NCBI RefSeq assembly: GCF_005222225.1
Contig: NZ_CP036536.1
Location: forward strand, 1,636,001 to 1,700,000
Reading direction: 5' to 3'
DNA length: 64,000 nucleotides
Origin: Salinimonas lutimaris
GTDB taxonomy: Bacteria > Pseudomonadota > Gammaproteobacteria > Enterobacterales > Alteromonadaceae
The notes under the pieces were generated by a model that made no database searches, was not told where the DNA came from, and worked only from the letters and a program-made list of their open reading frames with translations. Shown here one piece after another: positions 1-9,708 of this stretch. Every line of letters starts with the position of its first letter. Position 1 is the stretch's first letter. Both the position numbers and the translations under genes were made by a program.

Positions 1-792
1 GGTGATGGTTTGTTCCAGTGTGCTTTCGATAGTTTTGCCGATGACCGGCAGGTAGTGCAGATTACCCAGTTGGGGGTTATCTTTCACGGCTTTGCCCACG
101 CTTTGTCTGACATGCTCGCGAATGACGCCGCCCTGCTCATCATCTGCCAGTTTGTCACCCATATGCTGCATCACACCAGCCATCCAGCGGGCCAGCACTG
201 GCTGACGGGGAGACAATACCTGATGGGTTATTTTATCAATAAGCGGGGAGCCGTTGGCCACATCTTTTTGTATATCGCTGAGTACCTTTACAACAATACG
301 GTCGCTGAGTTCTTCTACAAACACGTCGTAGTAAAAGGCGAAAAAACGGTATATCCGGGTATTATTCAGATCTACAATCTGCTGCTTGTGCAGCCGGTGC
401 AAAATAGAAAAAATCCGTAAGAAACGGAACAGGCGTGTGGCGCCAAGAGGAATGAGGCCCACAATATCGTACCAGTGTAGTACCGGAAAAAAATACCAGC
501 GCAGATGCTCTTTTCGGGCGAGTGACACCGCCCAGCGCACACAGAATTCAACAAAGAAAATGGCAATAAAGCCAAGATCTATCAACAGAAAATTTTTATG
601 CACCGGTGCATAGGCATATAGCAGGGAAGGCCAGTAACGGTCTAACAGATACTGCATTGAAGTAGTGGCATACAGCGCGTCAAACACCAGCCAGGCCAGG
701 TTTATCAGTAGTAAACCCAGCATCACCAAATCCAGAATCAACCAAGGCGTTTCGTGACTTTCGCGTAACCTGGTCCGGTTGATTCTCAGCAT
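1..792 (-). CDS. Voltage-sensor-like integral membrane protein (3' end outside window)
   Basis: An open frame runs from an ATG at 792 leftward to the window edge with no stop, giving about 264 codons. Near residues 18-38 and 63-85 there are hydrophobic segments. They are followed by a segment containing VGLIPLGATRLF and FLRIFSILHRLHK, in which Arg/Lys recur every three or four residues, as in the S4 helix of voltage-gated ion channels. The remainder is soluble and rich in charged residues. It starts 6 bp after the mltD stop on the same strand, so the two are probably cotranscribed. I infer an ion-channel-like or mechanosensory membrane protein; no pore signature is visible in the part present, and the C-terminus is unseen. 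Confidence 0.6.
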   Translation of the reverse strand, partial: MLRINRTRLRESHETPWLILDLVMLGLLLINLAWLVFDALYATTSMQYLLDRYWPSLLYAYAPVHKNFLLIDLGFIAIFFVEFCVRWAVSLARKEHLRWYFFPVLHWYDIVGLIPLGATRLFRFLRIFSILHRLHKQQIVDLNNTRIYRFFAFYYDVFVEELSDRIVVKVLSDIQKDVANGSPLIDKITHQVLSPRQPVLARWMAGVMQHMGDKLADDEQGGVIREHVRQSVGKAVKDNPQLGNLHYLPVIGKTIESTLEQTIT

Positions 793-798
793 GGTGTT

Positions 799-2490
799 TT
801 ATCCTATGTTTTGCAGCCTTGTCACATCCACAAACAATTTCAGTTTTTGTCCGGGCTGGATATAGCGGTTGCGTTGCAGTTCGTTCCATTTGCGAATGTC
901 ACTGATACGAACATTAAACCGGCTGGCTATCACCGACAGTGAATCACCCCGTTTAACCGTGTAAGTCAGTGACTTTATAATTGCGTCACCTTGTTGGTTA
1001 CTGCTTACCTGGTTTTTCCAGATCACCAGTTTTTTTCCGGTCATCAGAGGATCAGTGGGCGCCATGCCGTTCCATTTTGCGATATCACGGGTACTGACAT
1101 CGTATTTGCGGCTCAGATCCCAAAAGGTATCGCCACTGACAACAGTATGCGTCAGCTTATGGTTGGCATGCTGGGTACTTTGCAGCGATGCCAGACGCTG
1201 GTCTTCGGACAGGGTATAGGCATTCAGTTCTTTCAGGGCCACCGGTACCATAACGTGCTGACCAATACGGATCACATCGCTTTTCAGGCCGTTGACCTTT
1301 TTGATGATCGCGGTGGTGGTGTGATACTGACTTGCCAGCTGGCTCAGGCTGTCACCGCGTTTAATTTTGTAACGTACCCAGTTCAGGCGCTCTTTACGGT
1401 CAATTTTAGCCAGCTTCTGTTCAAACACATCCGCTTTATCAACCGGCAGCACCAGGCGGTGCGGACCGTCAGGATCGGTGGCCCAGCGGTTAAAGCCCGG
1501 ATTTAACGCCTGTAAGGCTTTAAGCTGCATACCTGCCAGGTCAGCAGCAAACGCCAGGTCAACCTGCGAGCCAATATCAAGGGTTTTAATCACCTCGACA
1601 TTTTCTACATCAGGCCAGTTATAGCTGTATTTGTCCTGATTTTTTAACAAATCAGCCAGTGCCAAGAGTTTAGGCACATAAGCCCGGGTTTCCCGGGGCA
1701 GATCCAGTGACCAGAAATCGGTCGGCTTGCCGGCTCTCTCGTTACGCTGAATTGCGCGCATTACCCGGCCCTCACCACTGTTATACGCAGCCAGTGCGTG
1801 TAGCCAGTTTCCATCAAACATAGTGTTCAGGTAAGCCAGATAATCCAGTGCACCCTGGGTGGAGGCGATGACGTCGCGGCGGCCGTCGTACCACCAGGTC
1901 TGGCTCATACCAAAGCGCTTGGCAGTGCCGGGAATGAATTGCCACATACCAGCTGCCCGGCCGTGGGAGTAGGCAAACGGGTCGAATGCACTTTCAACAA
2001 TAGGCAGCAATGCCAGCTCCAGCGGCATATCGCGCTGTTCAATCTGCTCGGTAATGTAGAATAAAAAAGGGCGGGCGCGTTTGGTAAAGCGTTGCATGTA
2101 TTCAGGATGCTTTAAGTACCAGTTACGCTGAATGGCGATGCGTTTGTCGTGATCAGGCACATCCAGGGTCAGCTGGTTGGCAATTCTGTCCCACACATCA
2201 TCAATAACCACCGGCGCTTTGCTTATCTCAGCGGCTTTTTCTTCGGCATCCAGGTCAACCTCAAGCTCGTCATCATCGTTGGGATGGATAACATCAATTA
2301 CGCCGTCTTTGGCCACTTCACAATCCTGCTCGCCATCAATAGGCGTATTGCCCACTTCGCATTGATCAGCTGCGGATTGTGCTTGATTTTGCTCGGCTAC
2401 ATCAGGCTGTGACGTATCATCAGTTGACTGGCATCCGGCCAGCGCTAACGCCAGGGCGATAGATGATAGTGCATACCACGGTCGACGCAT
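799..2490 (-). CDS. mltD: Membrane-bound lytic murein transglycosylase D
   Basis: A 563-residue lipoprotein that cleaves the MurNAc-GlcNAc bond of peptidoglycan to 1,6-anhydro products at the outer membrane. The N-terminus is a lipoprotein signal with lipobox LAGC (Cys20). An acidic linker rich in Asp/Glu (about 60-90) leads to the SLT domain, with the catalytic glutamate in IVESAFDP (about E166) followed by GMWQFIPGTAKRFG. Three LysM peptidoglycan-binding modules follow in the C-terminal third, beginning near residues 370, 450 and 508. This is the normal MltD architecture, with one more LysM than the E. coli protein. It lies beside gloB and a YafS-like methyltransferase, the usual gammaproteobacterial neighbourhood. 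Confidence 0.95.
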   Translation of the reverse strand: MRRPWYALSSIALALALAGCQSTDDTSQPDVAEQNQAQSAADQCEVGNTPIDGEQDCEVAKDGVIDVIHPNDDDELEVDLDAEEKAAEISKAPVVIDDVWDRIANQLTLDVPDHDKRIAIQRNWYLKHPEYMQRFTKRARPFLFYITEQIEQRDMPLELALLPIVESAFDPFAYSHGRAAGMWQFIPGTAKRFGMSQTWWYDGRRDVIASTQGALDYLAYLNTMFDGNWLHALAAYNSGEGRVMRAIQRNERAGKPTDFWSLDLPRETRAYVPKLLALADLLKNQDKYSYNWPDVENVEVIKTLDIGSQVDLAFAADLAGMQLKALQALNPGFNRWATDPDGPHRLVLPVDKADVFEQKLAKIDRKERLNWVRYKIKRGDSLSQLASQYHTTTAIIKKVNGLKSDVIRIGQHVMVPVALKELNAYTLSEDQRLASLQSTQHANHKLTHTVVSGDTFWDLSRKYDVSTRDIAKWNGMAPTDPLMTGKKLVIWKNQVSSNQQGDAIIKSLTYTVKRGDSLSVIASRFNVRISDIRKWNELQRNRYIQPGQKLKLFVDVTRLQNIG

Positions 2491-2577
2491 AAAAAACGAT
2501 CCTCGAATTGTGACTGCATTGAGGCAGTACCCTTAAAACTTAGCGGGATATTGTAATGTTATTACACAACAAATGCA

Positions 2578-3375
2578 TTAAAACTCGTCTTTCCACTTAC
2601 GAATAGTAGCAAAAACAGTGACTTCATCGGTAAGTGAATCATCACTTTTCTGGCTGGCAGCCTGCTGTACCGCGGGCTTATCAGCGCGCAAAAACGGGTT
2701 TATTCGGCGCTGTGTGGCCAGGTCGGTGGGTACACTGGGCTGATTATGGGCACGGATATCATCCACTTTTGAGCATAAAGCCTGTAAGTCAGTATTATTC
2801 GGCTCCACTGCTCTGGCAAATGCCAGGTTGGCCTGGGTATATTCGTGCGCGCAGTACACCCGGGTGTCATCCGGTAAGCGAATAAACTTTTTCAGTGAGT
2901 GCAGCATCTGTTCTGGCGAGCCTTCAAATAAGCGACCACAGCCGCCATTAAACAAGGTGTCACCACAAAACAGTGAACCGTGGCCATAAAAAGCAATGTG
3001 GTCAAGGGTATGTCCGGGCACTTCCAGCGTGGTAAATTCCAGCCCCAGTGCAGGCAGGGTCACAGTGTCATTTTCTATTACCGACCGGGTAATGCCGCGA
3101 ATATGGCCGCCGCGCGGTCCAATCACATCCAGACCGGGGTTCAGGCTCATTAGCTTACTGATACCGCCAGTGTGGTCATAATGGTGATGGGTCACCAGAA
3201 TGGCTGTGAGGCGCAGATTATGCTGGTGTAAAAATTCCAGCACCGGTTCAGCCTGACCGGGATCAACAACGACCGCGTCCTGCTGGTTGTGTAAACACCA
3301 GATAAAATTATCTGAAAAGGCGTGAATAGGCGAAACTGCCAGACCCCGGGGCAGGGCGTCGTGAGCGTGTAACAT
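2578..3375 (-). CDS. gloB: Hydroxyacylglutathione hydrolase (glyoxalase II)
   Basis: A 265-residue metallo-beta-lactamase-fold hydrolase that converts S-lactoylglutathione to lactate and glutathione, the second step of methylglyoxal detoxification in the cytoplasm. The metal-binding motif is THHHYDHTGG (residues 62-71), with further ligands in VPGHTLDHIAF, FCGDTLFNGGCGR and YCAHEY. The C-terminal substrate-binding region ends in RKWKDEF. The N-terminus has about a dozen residues before the conserved PIHAFSDNF, slightly longer than E. coli GloB; the ATG at 3375 is preceded by an AT-rich spacer. It is divergent from the methyltransferase gene at 3462. Confidence 0.95.
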   Translation of the reverse strand: MLHAHDALPRGLAVSPIHAFSDNFIWCLHNQQDAVVVDPGQAEPVLEFLHQHNLRLTAILVTHHHYDHTGGISKLMSLNPGLDVIGPRGGHIRGITRSVIENDTVTLPALGLEFTTLEVPGHTLDHIAFYGHGSLFCGDTLFNGGCGRLFEGSPEQMLHSLKKFIRLPDDTRVYCAHEYTQANLAFARAVEPNNTDLQALCSKVDDIRAHNQPSVPTDLATQRRINPFLRADKPAVQQAASQKSDDSLTDEVTVFATIRKWKDEF

Positions 3376-3461
3376 GGCGTACCTGCTTGTTAAATAGAGA
3401 GGTTGCGATACTATAGGTAGTTCATAGACCTACTGCAACCTTAAGGATCAGCGGCAAGCAG

Positions 3462-4202
3462 ATGAGATCGGCATTACAGCGCAGCGCGCCACGCTACCCG
3501 TCAGACTGGTCTGCATTTCCGGCCGGTCAGTCGGTGCGGGCAGCCGTAGAATCAGTCAGCGATGAATTCAGTCAGCGAATATTTGGTTACCACATGGCCA
3601 AAATTGGCAGCCTGAGCAGCCAGATTAATCTGGAAAACTGCCAGGTGACCCACCAGTTTTCGCAAACCCCTTCCATGTCACCGTTTTGTTCGCTGGTGGC
3701 CGAGTCCACGCAACTGCCTTATGAAGAAAACAGTATTGATGGCTTTTTACTGGCCAACGAGCTGGATTTTGCGCAGGACCCGCATCAGATTCTGCGCGAG
3801 GTCGACCGCTGTATCACCCAGAGCGGTTATGTCATCATCAGCGGGTTTAATCCGTACAGCCTGACCGGAGTAGGGAAGTACCTGCCGATTAAGCGGGGGA
3901 ACTTATTACATGATGCCCGCTTTTTCTCAGCTACCCGGGTTCAGGACTGGCTGACCCTGCTCGGTTTCGACATTATTGAAACTCGGTATCTGCTGTTTTC
4001 CATGCTGTTTTTTAACCAACATCGCAGCTTGCCGGCCAGCTGGCACAATAAACTGAGCCGGTATCTGCCGTGGTGTTCTTCAGTGTATGTGATTCTGGCC
4101 CGGAAGCGGGTGTGGCCGATGACGACCATCCGGCCAAAATGGAAACTCAAACCGCGCTTTTCTACGGTAGGGGCAAGCATGCGTTTACCGGCGGATAAGT
4201 GA
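3462..4202 (+). CDS. SAM-dependent methyltransferase, YafS-like
   Basis: A 246-residue protein of the methyltransferase family that sits between gloB and rnhA in many gammaproteobacteria (YafS in E. coli). Typical of the family are an N-terminal W-x-FPAGQSV segment, then IFGYHMAKIGSLS, a central LPYEENSIDGFLLANELDFAQDPHQILREVDR region matching the late class I methyltransferase motifs, and GYVIISGFNPYSLTGV. The classical glycine-rich SAM loop is degenerate, which is usual here. The start ATG follows AAGGATCAGCGGCAAGCAG. The substrate is not known. Unlike E. coli, rnhA does not follow: a terminator and a divergent-strand beta-barrel gene come next. Confidence 0.8.
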   Translation: MRSALQRSAPRYPSDWSAFPAGQSVRAAVESVSDEFSQRIFGYHMAKIGSLSSQINLENCQVTHQFSQTPSMSPFCSLVAESTQLPYEENSIDGFLLANELDFAQDPHQILREVDRCITQSGYVIISGFNPYSLTGVGKYLPIKRGNLLHDARFFSATRVQDWLTLLGFDIIETRYLLFSMLFFNQHRSLPASWHNKLSRYLPWCSSVYVILARKRVWPMTTIRPKWKLKPRFSTVGASMRLPADK

Positions 4203-4262
4203 CAGAGGGTTTTTGAAAATCAAACTACCTGTTTGTTAAAGCCGTTTAACGAAGAATAAAAT

Positions 4263-4290
4263 AAAAAAGCCGCAGTTACTGCGGCTTAAT
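4263..4290. terminator. Bidirectional rho-independent terminator
   Basis: GCCGCAG (4269-4275) and CTGCGGC (4279-4285) form a 7-bp stem with a 3-nt loop. An A6 run precedes it on the plus strand, giving a U-run for the minus-strand gene ending at 4303; the T-rich tail on the plus side is weaker. It lies between two convergent genes and probably serves both. Confidence 0.75.
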
Positions 4291-4302
4291 AAAATGACTT
4301 AT

Positions 4303-5010
4303 TTAGAAATGATAGCGAATATTTACGCCTGAAATTTCATAATAGTCGTAATTGTTGTAGCTGATGTTTACAGAGAATGCATCGGTTACAGAATACCCTA
4401 GTTCACCACCGTAAATAAATGATGTGTCGTCATCATAATCTACATCGATACGTTCCGCGCCGGCGATTGCCTTGAAATTAAAATCATTGAATCTGGCAAC
4501 ATAGCGAGTTTCAAATCGGTAGATGTCTGCATCCGCCGTTTCTGATTCGCTGATAGGATCGATCGTAAACTCTTCGTACCGTGGATAAAGCATTGTTGCT
4601 TTATGGGCAGTAAAAGTACCCTCAAGCTCTGAATCTACATAAGACAAGCTAAAATCTATCGACTGAGAGTCGGTGATATCAACAATGACACCGGCAGTAA
4701 TACGTGCTTCGGTAAGTTCATAATCCAAGTCGCCATGCAGCTCATATGAGTAAGGATAATCATATTCTGAAATCGTGGCTTGTTGATCATCCTTAGTCTG
4801 CAGATACTGTGCTGCAATAAAGAAATGACCCAGACGCTTTGAAGCGGCTATTTTGAATCCAGACAGATCTTCAGGTAAATCATAGAACTCATTTTGTTCG
4901 AATTTAGCGTAACCAGCTTCAATGTAATCGTAATTAGCATAGTTATCAGATGCGCAGGCAGAGCCGGAAGCCAGCACGGTGGTGGCGACTAGAATAGAAT
5001 TAATTTTCAT
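4303..5010 (-). CDS. Small outer-membrane beta-barrel protein
   Basis: A 235-residue secreted protein with a cleavable signal peptide (MKINSILVATTVLASGSACA, cleavage near residue 20). The mature part alternates polar and hydrophobic residues, is rich in Tyr, Asp and Phe, and ends in NIRYHF, the terminal Phe expected of a BAM-assembled barrel. Its size fits an 8-stranded barrel of the OmpA/OmpW-like superfamily. The DNA is more AT-rich than the flanking housekeeping genes. Function is unknown; the length and the final Phe support an integral outer-membrane protein rather than a periplasmic one. Confidence 0.7.
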   Translation of the reverse strand: MKINSILVATTVLASGSACASDNYANYDYIEAGYAKFEQNEFYDLPEDLSGFKIAASKRLGHFFIAAQYLQTKDDQQATISEYDYPYSYELHGDLDYELTEARITAGVIVDITDSQSIDFSLSYVDSELEGTFTAHKATMLYPRYEEFTIDPISESETADADIYRFETRYVARFNDFNFKAIAGAERIDVDYDDDTSFIYGGELGYSVTDAFSVNISYNNYDYYEISGVNIRYHF

Positions 5011-5330
5011 ATGTACTCCATGTGATTAAAAATCACTATTTATTTATGAGGGCTCAGAATTGGCCATCGAAGTGTTGTTTTTTTATTTACAGAGAGACGG
5101 TTTGTTATCTTTTTTAAGATGTAATTTTTATGGCGTCATCTTTGTAAGGGCGCGCATTCTAGCAGTGAAATTTAAATATTCAATCGAGTTTATGAGTTTT
5201 TTATAAATTAAACGATTTATAATTTATTTTGTATGATTTTTAGATAAAGATAGGTTTAATTTTATTCGTGATGATAAAAAATAACCATTTTCTTTTCGAA
5301 ATAAAAGGAGAAATGAATTTTACATTTGAA
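5011..5330. other. AT-rich intergenic region between beta-barrel gene and metG terminator
   Basis: About 320 bp, strongly AT-rich, upstream of the minus-strand beta-barrel gene and downstream of metG. It must hold the promoter of the beta-barrel gene. A plus-strand reading frame from 5268 runs through the metG terminator into metG and I do not consider it a gene. No RNA gene or repeat is visible. Confidence 0.5.
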
Positions 5331-5360
5331 AAAAAAGGCAGCGAAATCGCTGCCTTTTTT
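5331..5360 (-). terminator. Rho-independent terminator of metG
   Basis: GGCAGCGA (5337-5344) and TCGCTGCC (5347-5354) form an 8-bp stem. A6 lies on one side and T6 on the other, so it can act in both directions. It sits 16 bp beyond the metG stop. Confidence 0.85.
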
Positions 5361-5375
5361 ACTATTTATTCGATT

Positions 5376-7439
5376 TTACTTAACCCGCATGCCCGGCTGA
5401 GCGCCTTCGTGTGGTTCCATAATGTACAAGTCTTTACCACCCGGGCCGGCCGCCAGTACCATCCCCTCAGACATACCGAAGCGCATTTTACGCGGAGCCA
5501 GGTTTGCTACCATGACGGTATGTTTGCCAATCAGACTCTCAGGATCATAAGCTGACTTAATACCGGCAAATACCTGACGGGTTTCACCGCCCAAATCCAG
5601 TTGCAGTTTCAGCAGCTTGTCAGCGCCTTCCACATGCTCGGCGTTAGCAATTCTGGCAACCCGTAGATCGATTTTGGCAAAATCATCAAAGTTGATGGTG
5701 TCGCTGACCGGATCTTTAGCCAGCGGGCTGTTCGGGTCCAGCTTGGGGGCCGCCGCTTCCAGGCTTTCTTTAGACGCTTCAATCATGGCGTCGATTTTCT
5801 CCATTTCCACCCGTTGCATCATGGGCTTAAATTTATTGATGGCGTGACCGGTCAGCACCTCCTGGCTGCTTTGCCAGTTGAACTCGTCATTCAGGAATGC
5901 TTCGGCTTTTTCTGCCAGCACAGGCAGAACCGGCTTCAGGTATACCACCAGAATACGGAACATATTAATACCCAGCGAGCATACATCGTGCGTAAACTGC
6001 TGCTTGTTCTCGTCTTTAATAGTTACCCAGGGTGCGTTGGCATCAATGAACTGGTTAGCTTTATCTGCCAGTGCCATGATTTCGCGAATCGCCTGATGAT
6101 ATTTACGATTTTCATACAGAGACGCAATCTGGTCAGCTGCAGCGTGGAACTGGTCCAGTAATTCCGGTTCCAGTACGGTGTCAGACAATTTACCGTCAAA
6201 CTTCTTGGTAATAAAGCTGGCACAACGGCTGGCAATATTAACCACCTTACCTACCAGATCAGAGTTGACCTTGTGTGCAAAGTCACTGAAATTCAGGTCG
6301 ATGTCGGTGACACCGTCGCCCAGTTTGGCGGCAAAGTAATAGCGCAGGTATTCCGGATTCAGGTGATCAAGAAATGTACGGCCTTTGATAAACGTACCAC
6401 GGGACTTTGACATCTTAGCGCCGTTAACCGTGACAAAACCATGAATATTCACACCAGTTGGTTTGCGGTAGCCGGCACCTTCAAGCATGGCTGGCCAGAA
6501 CAGGCAGTGGAAATACGTGATGTCTTTACCGATAAAGTGATACAGCTCGGCGTCAGAATCTGCATTCCAGAAACTGTCAAAGTCAATATTGTGCTGATTA
6601 CAGTAGTTCATGAAGCTGGCCATGTAGCCTACCGGTGCATCTACCCATACGTAAAAATATTTGTTGGTGGTACCGGGGATCTCAAAGCCAAAGTAAGGCG
6701 AATCGCGGCTGATGTCCCACTGCTGCAGGCCTTCTTCAAACCATTCCTGAAGCTTGTTGGCCATTTCGTTTTGCAGGGCACCTGAGCGAATCCAGCTTTT
6801 CAGCATGTCTTCAAATTTGGGCAGATCGAAGAAAAAATGCTCGGATTCTTTGAGTACCGGCGTGGCGCCGGACACCACGCTGCGTGGGTTAACCACTTCG
6901 GTCGGATCGTACGTAGAGCCGCACACATCACAGCTGTCACCGTTTTGATCTTCCGCGCCACAGCTGGGACAGGTTCCCTTTACAAAACGATCCGGCAGAA
7001 ACATTTCTTTTTCCGGGTCGAATAGCTGATTAATGGTGCGCTTGCTGATATAGCCGGCATTATCAAGACGGGTATAAATCTCTTCGCACAATGCCTTGTT
7101 TTCCGGCGAGTGAGTCACATAATAGTTGTCATAATTGACATAAAAATCCTGCAGATCCTGATGATGCTCTGCACGGGTTTTTGCTACCATTTCTTCCGGT
7201 GTGATACCCAGTTCCTGTGCTTTAAGCATAACCGGCGTACCGTGGGCATCATCAGCACATACGCTGTAGCACTCATGGCCGCGCAGACGCTGAAAACGGG
7301 TCCAGATATCGGTTTGAATATGTTCCAGCAGATGGCCTAAGTGAATAGAACCATTTGCATAAGGTAAAGCACTGGTCACCAGGATGCGGCGTTGACCTGC
7401 ATCAGCCGGTGCAGCAGAAGACGTGGTGTTTTCTGACAT
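5376..7439 (-). CDS. metG: Methionyl-tRNA synthetase
   Basis: A class I aminoacyl-tRNA synthetase that charges initiator and elongator tRNA-Met. Visible motifs are [11 protein letters not shown] (HIGH signature), a zinc knuckle [23 protein letters not shown] within [11 protein letters not shown], and a C-terminal EMAP/Trbp111-type tRNA-binding domain of about 100 residues beginning near [12 protein letters not shown]. The frame is open up to 7460, but I choose the ATG at 7439 (MSENTTSS), giving 687 residues, because the seven upstream codons are not typical of the family. It diverges from mrp, a conserved gammaproteobacterial arrangement. Confidence 0.96.
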   Translation of the reverse strand: MSENTTSSAAPADAGQRRILVTSALPYANGSIHLGHLLEHIQTDIWTRFQRLRGHECYSVCADDAHGTPVMLKAQELGITPEEMVAKTRAEHHQDLQDFYVNYDNYYVTHSPENKALCEEIYTRLDNAGYISKRTINQLFDPEKEMFLPDRFVKGTCPSCGAEDQNGDSCDVCGSTYDPTEVVNPRSVVSGATPVLKESEHFFFDLPKFEDMLKSWIRSGALQNEMANKLQEWFEEGLQQWDISRDSPYFGFEIPGTTNKYFYVWVDAPVGYMASFMNYCNQHNIDFDSFWNADSDAELYHFIGKDITYFHCLFWPAMLEGAGYRKPTGVNIHGFVTVNGAKMSKSRGTFIKGRTFLDHLNPEYLRYYFAAKLGDGVTDIDLNFSDFAHKVNSDLVGKVVNIASRCASFITKKFDGKLSDTVLEPELLDQFHAAADQIASLYENRKYHQAIREIMALADKANQFIDANAPWVTIKDENKQQFTHDVCSLGINMFRILVVYLKPVLPVLAEKAEAFLNDEFNWQSSQEVLTGHAINKFKPMMQRVEMEKIDAMIEASKESLEAAAPKLDPNSPLAKDPVSDTINFDDFAKIDLRVARIANAEHVEGADKLLKLQLDLGGETRQVFAGIKSAYDPESLIGKHTVMVANLAPRKMRFGMSEGMVLAAGPGGKDLYIMEPHEGAQPGMRVK

Positions 7440-7547
7440 AATGACTTTTACTGTTCTCAAGCAATTCTAAAATGGCTGCAAATACTAGCTGATCTCAGTC
7501 ATTTTTGCATTACGTAATTACGTTCACAGACAAACAAAAGGTAACGC

Positions 7548-8636
7548 ATGTTTTTTAAGCGCAAAACCAGCCAGCCAGCCGGTGTGGTTGCACAGGCACT
7601 GGCCGATTATTATTCTCTGGACACGGATCTGACCCGGCCCTGGGTAAGCCAGACTGACGGCCAGGTGGAAGTGGTTTTACCGTTTTGCGCAGCCTCTACG
7701 CACAGCGCGCTGACCGCGCATCTGACCCAGGCACTTGAAAACGCCGGTCATGCCAACACACCGTTGAATATTAGCCAGCAGGTTAAAGCCGCTCAGGCAG
7801 CGCATGCGCCGGTCAGTAATGTTCGCAATATTATTGCCGTAGCTTCTGGTAAGGGGGGCGTGGGCAAGTCCACCAGTGCTGTGAATCTGGCGTATGCGCT
7901 GATGCAGGAAGGGGCCAGAGTCGGTATTCTGGATGCCGATATTTATGGGCCGTCTATTCCTATTATGCTGGGCAACCCGCAGGTTAGTCCGACCAGCGCC
8001 GACAACAAACACATGCAGCCACCAGAGGCCTGGGGCCTGGTCGCCAACTCCATCGGCTATCTGGTGCCGGAAGAAGATGCTGCCATCTGGCGCGGCCCAA
8101 TGGCCAGCCGGGCATTAAAACAGATTCTGGATGAAACTCTGTGGCCGGTACTGGACTACCTGATAGTGGACCTGCCACCCGGCACCGGTGATATACAGCT
8201 GACCATGGCTCAGCAAATCCCGGTGTCGGGCTCGGTGATTGTAACCACTCCGCAGGATCTGGCGCTGGCTGATGCACAAAAAGGCATATCCATGTTCTCG
8301 AAAGTCAACGTGCCGGTTTTAGGGCTGATTGAAAATATGAGCTATTACCAGTGCAGCCATTGCGGCAATAAAGATCCGATTTTTGCCGAGCACGGCGGTG
8401 AGGCACTGGCGGAACGCCATGGTTTGCCGCTACTGGGTCAGCTTCCGCTCAATACCAGTATCCGGGAACATGCTGATGCTGGCACACCACTGGTGATTAC
8501 TCAGCCAGACAGCCATCTGTCTGCCACCTATCGCGACATTGCGCGGGCGGTGTCGATGAACCTGGCGCTCAATGTACCTAGCGTAGAGCATACCGCCAAT
8601 ATTAAAGGTGACCCTATCAGCTTTAAACCGGTGTAA
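7548..8636 (+). CDS. apbC: Mrp/ApbC-type Fe-S cluster carrier ATPase
   Basis: A 362-residue P-loop NTPase of the Mrp/NBP35 family that binds and transfers 4Fe-4S clusters in the cytoplasm. An N-terminal domain of about 90 residues leads to the deviant Walker A GKGGVGKST (101-109). Next come DADIYGPS, DLPPGTGD, and the cluster-binding CxxC in YYQCSHCG. The domain order and length match E. coli Mrp. The start ATG follows AAAAGGTAACGC, a good ribosome site. The metG|mrp divergence with dcd downstream is the usual neighbourhood. Confidence 0.93.
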   Translation: MFFKRKTSQPAGVVAQALADYYSLDTDLTRPWVSQTDGQVEVVLPFCAASTHSALTAHLTQALENAGHANTPLNISQQVKAAQAAHAPVSNVRNIIAVASGKGGVGKSTSAVNLAYALMQEGARVGILDADIYGPSIPIMLGNPQVSPTSADNKHMQPPEAWGLVANSIGYLVPEEDAAIWRGPMASRALKQILDETLWPVLDYLIVDLPPGTGDIQLTMAQQIPVSGSVIVTTPQDLALADAQKGISMFSKVNVPVLGLIENMSYYQCSHCGNKDPIFAEHGGEALAERHGLPLLGQLPLNTSIREHADAGTPLVITQPDSHLSATYRDIARAVSMNLALNVPSVEHTANIKGDPISFKPV

Positions 8637-8711
8637 AACTGTCCGGCAGGCTAGTTCACTGCGCGCCCGTTTATGGCACGCTATGGCTTTCATCATAATA
8701 AAGGTGTGGTT

Positions 8712-8909
8712 ATGGCAAAGTTCAGCGGATTTAAAGTGTGTTATCTGGTGTTTGTGCTGTGCGCGCTGGCCGGCGCGGCAAATATGATGGCCGTGATATG
8801 GCTGTTGCCTCTCATGACGCTGGCCGGTGCCGGACTTTTAGCCATTCTGGCCAATGCGCTGATGCAAAACGCAGAGCCGTTTGAGCAAAATCAGAATAAT
8901 TTATTATAA
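8712..8909 (+). CDS. Small two-helix membrane protein
   Basis: A 65-residue protein starting MAKFSGFKVCYLVF, preceded by AAAGGTG 5 bp upstream; an in-frame ATG at 8673 would add 13 residues that look non-coding. Two hydrophobic segments (about residues 7-28 and 31-50) are followed by a polar tail rich in Asn and Gln. It lies between mrp and dcd on the same strand and may be cotranscribed with them. I do not recognise the family and offer no function. Confidence 0.55.
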   Translation: MAKFSGFKVCYLVFVLCALAGAANMMAVIWLLPLMTLAGAGLLAILANALMQNAEPFEQNQNNLL

Positions 8910-8998
8910 ATCAGGGCAGGCAACTGTCAGGGCGGTTGTGCAGCTAGCTGCTAAAACGCATAATAGGCGCCGTTTTTACCTCCCGTCAGGAAAGTTTT

Positions 8999-9595
8999 AT
9001 GCGCTTATGCGACCGTGATATTTACGAGCACTTACAAGCCGGAAAAATTAATATCAGCCCCATGCCCGGTTATGATCAGATCAGTGGTGTTACTGTGGAT
9101 ATCCGGCTGGGTAATAAATTTCGGGTATTTGAAGACCATCAGGCACCCTATATTGACTTAAGCGGCCCGAAAGCTCAGGTTCAGGAAGCGCTTAACTCAG
9201 TCATGAGCGATGAAATTGTATTGCCCGAAGGCAAGGCTTTTTTCCTGCACCCGGGTGAACTGGCGCTGGCCATTACCCATGAATCAGTGACGTTGCCGGA
9301 TAACATCGTAGGCTGGCTGGACGGACGCTCGTCGCTGGCCCGACTTGGACTGATGGTGCATGTGACAGCACACCGGATTGACCCGGGCTGGTCTGGCAAT
9401 ATTGTGCTGGAGTTTTTCAACAGTGGTAAGCTGCCTCTGGCACTACGCCCACTGATGAAAATTGGCGCACTAAGTTTTGAGGTCATGTCGCAGCCAGCCG
9501 AAAAACCCTACAACGCGCGTGCAGATGCAAAATATAAAGGGCAGGCCGGCGCGGTAGCCAGCCGGATTGATTCAGACGGGAAAGACGACGCCTGA
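8999..9595 (+). CDS. dcd: dCTP deaminase
   Basis: A 198-residue trimeric enzyme that deaminates dCTP to dUTP, feeding thymidylate synthesis. It begins [17 protein letters not shown] and contains [12 protein letters not shown], the nucleotide-binding [14 protein letters not shown] stretch, the HRIDPGW segment and [13 protein letters not shown]. These are the conserved blocks of the bacterial monofunctional Dcd. The start follows AGGAAAGTTTT. Its place downstream of mrp matches other gammaproteobacteria. Confidence 0.95.
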   Translation: MRLCDRDIYEHLQAGKINISPMPGYDQISGVTVDIRLGNKFRVFEDHQAPYIDLSGPKAQVQEALNSVMSDEIVLPEGKAFFLHPGELALAITHESVTLPDNIVGWLDGRSSLARLGLMVHVTAHRIDPGWSGNIVLEFFNSGKLPLALRPLMKIGALSFEVMSQPAEKPYNARADAKYKGQAGAVASRIDSDGKDDA

Positions 9596-9708
9596 GAGGC
9601 CTCACGGTTACCAACGCAGTAACAATCTAATTTGTGTAAATAAATTGTAAATAATGAGCGTGAGTTGCTATCTTAAATCACAAGCTTTGTGACCTTCAGG
9701 ATAGCCTC

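Noticed and set aside
10-613. Plus-strand frames of 136 and 75 codons at the left edge
   Set aside because: They lie opposite the open minus-strand membrane-protein frame, which has coherent hydrophobic segments and an S4-like helix.
5268-5555. Plus-strand frame of 95 codons
   Set aside because: It crosses the metG terminator and then reads antisense through the 3' end of metG.
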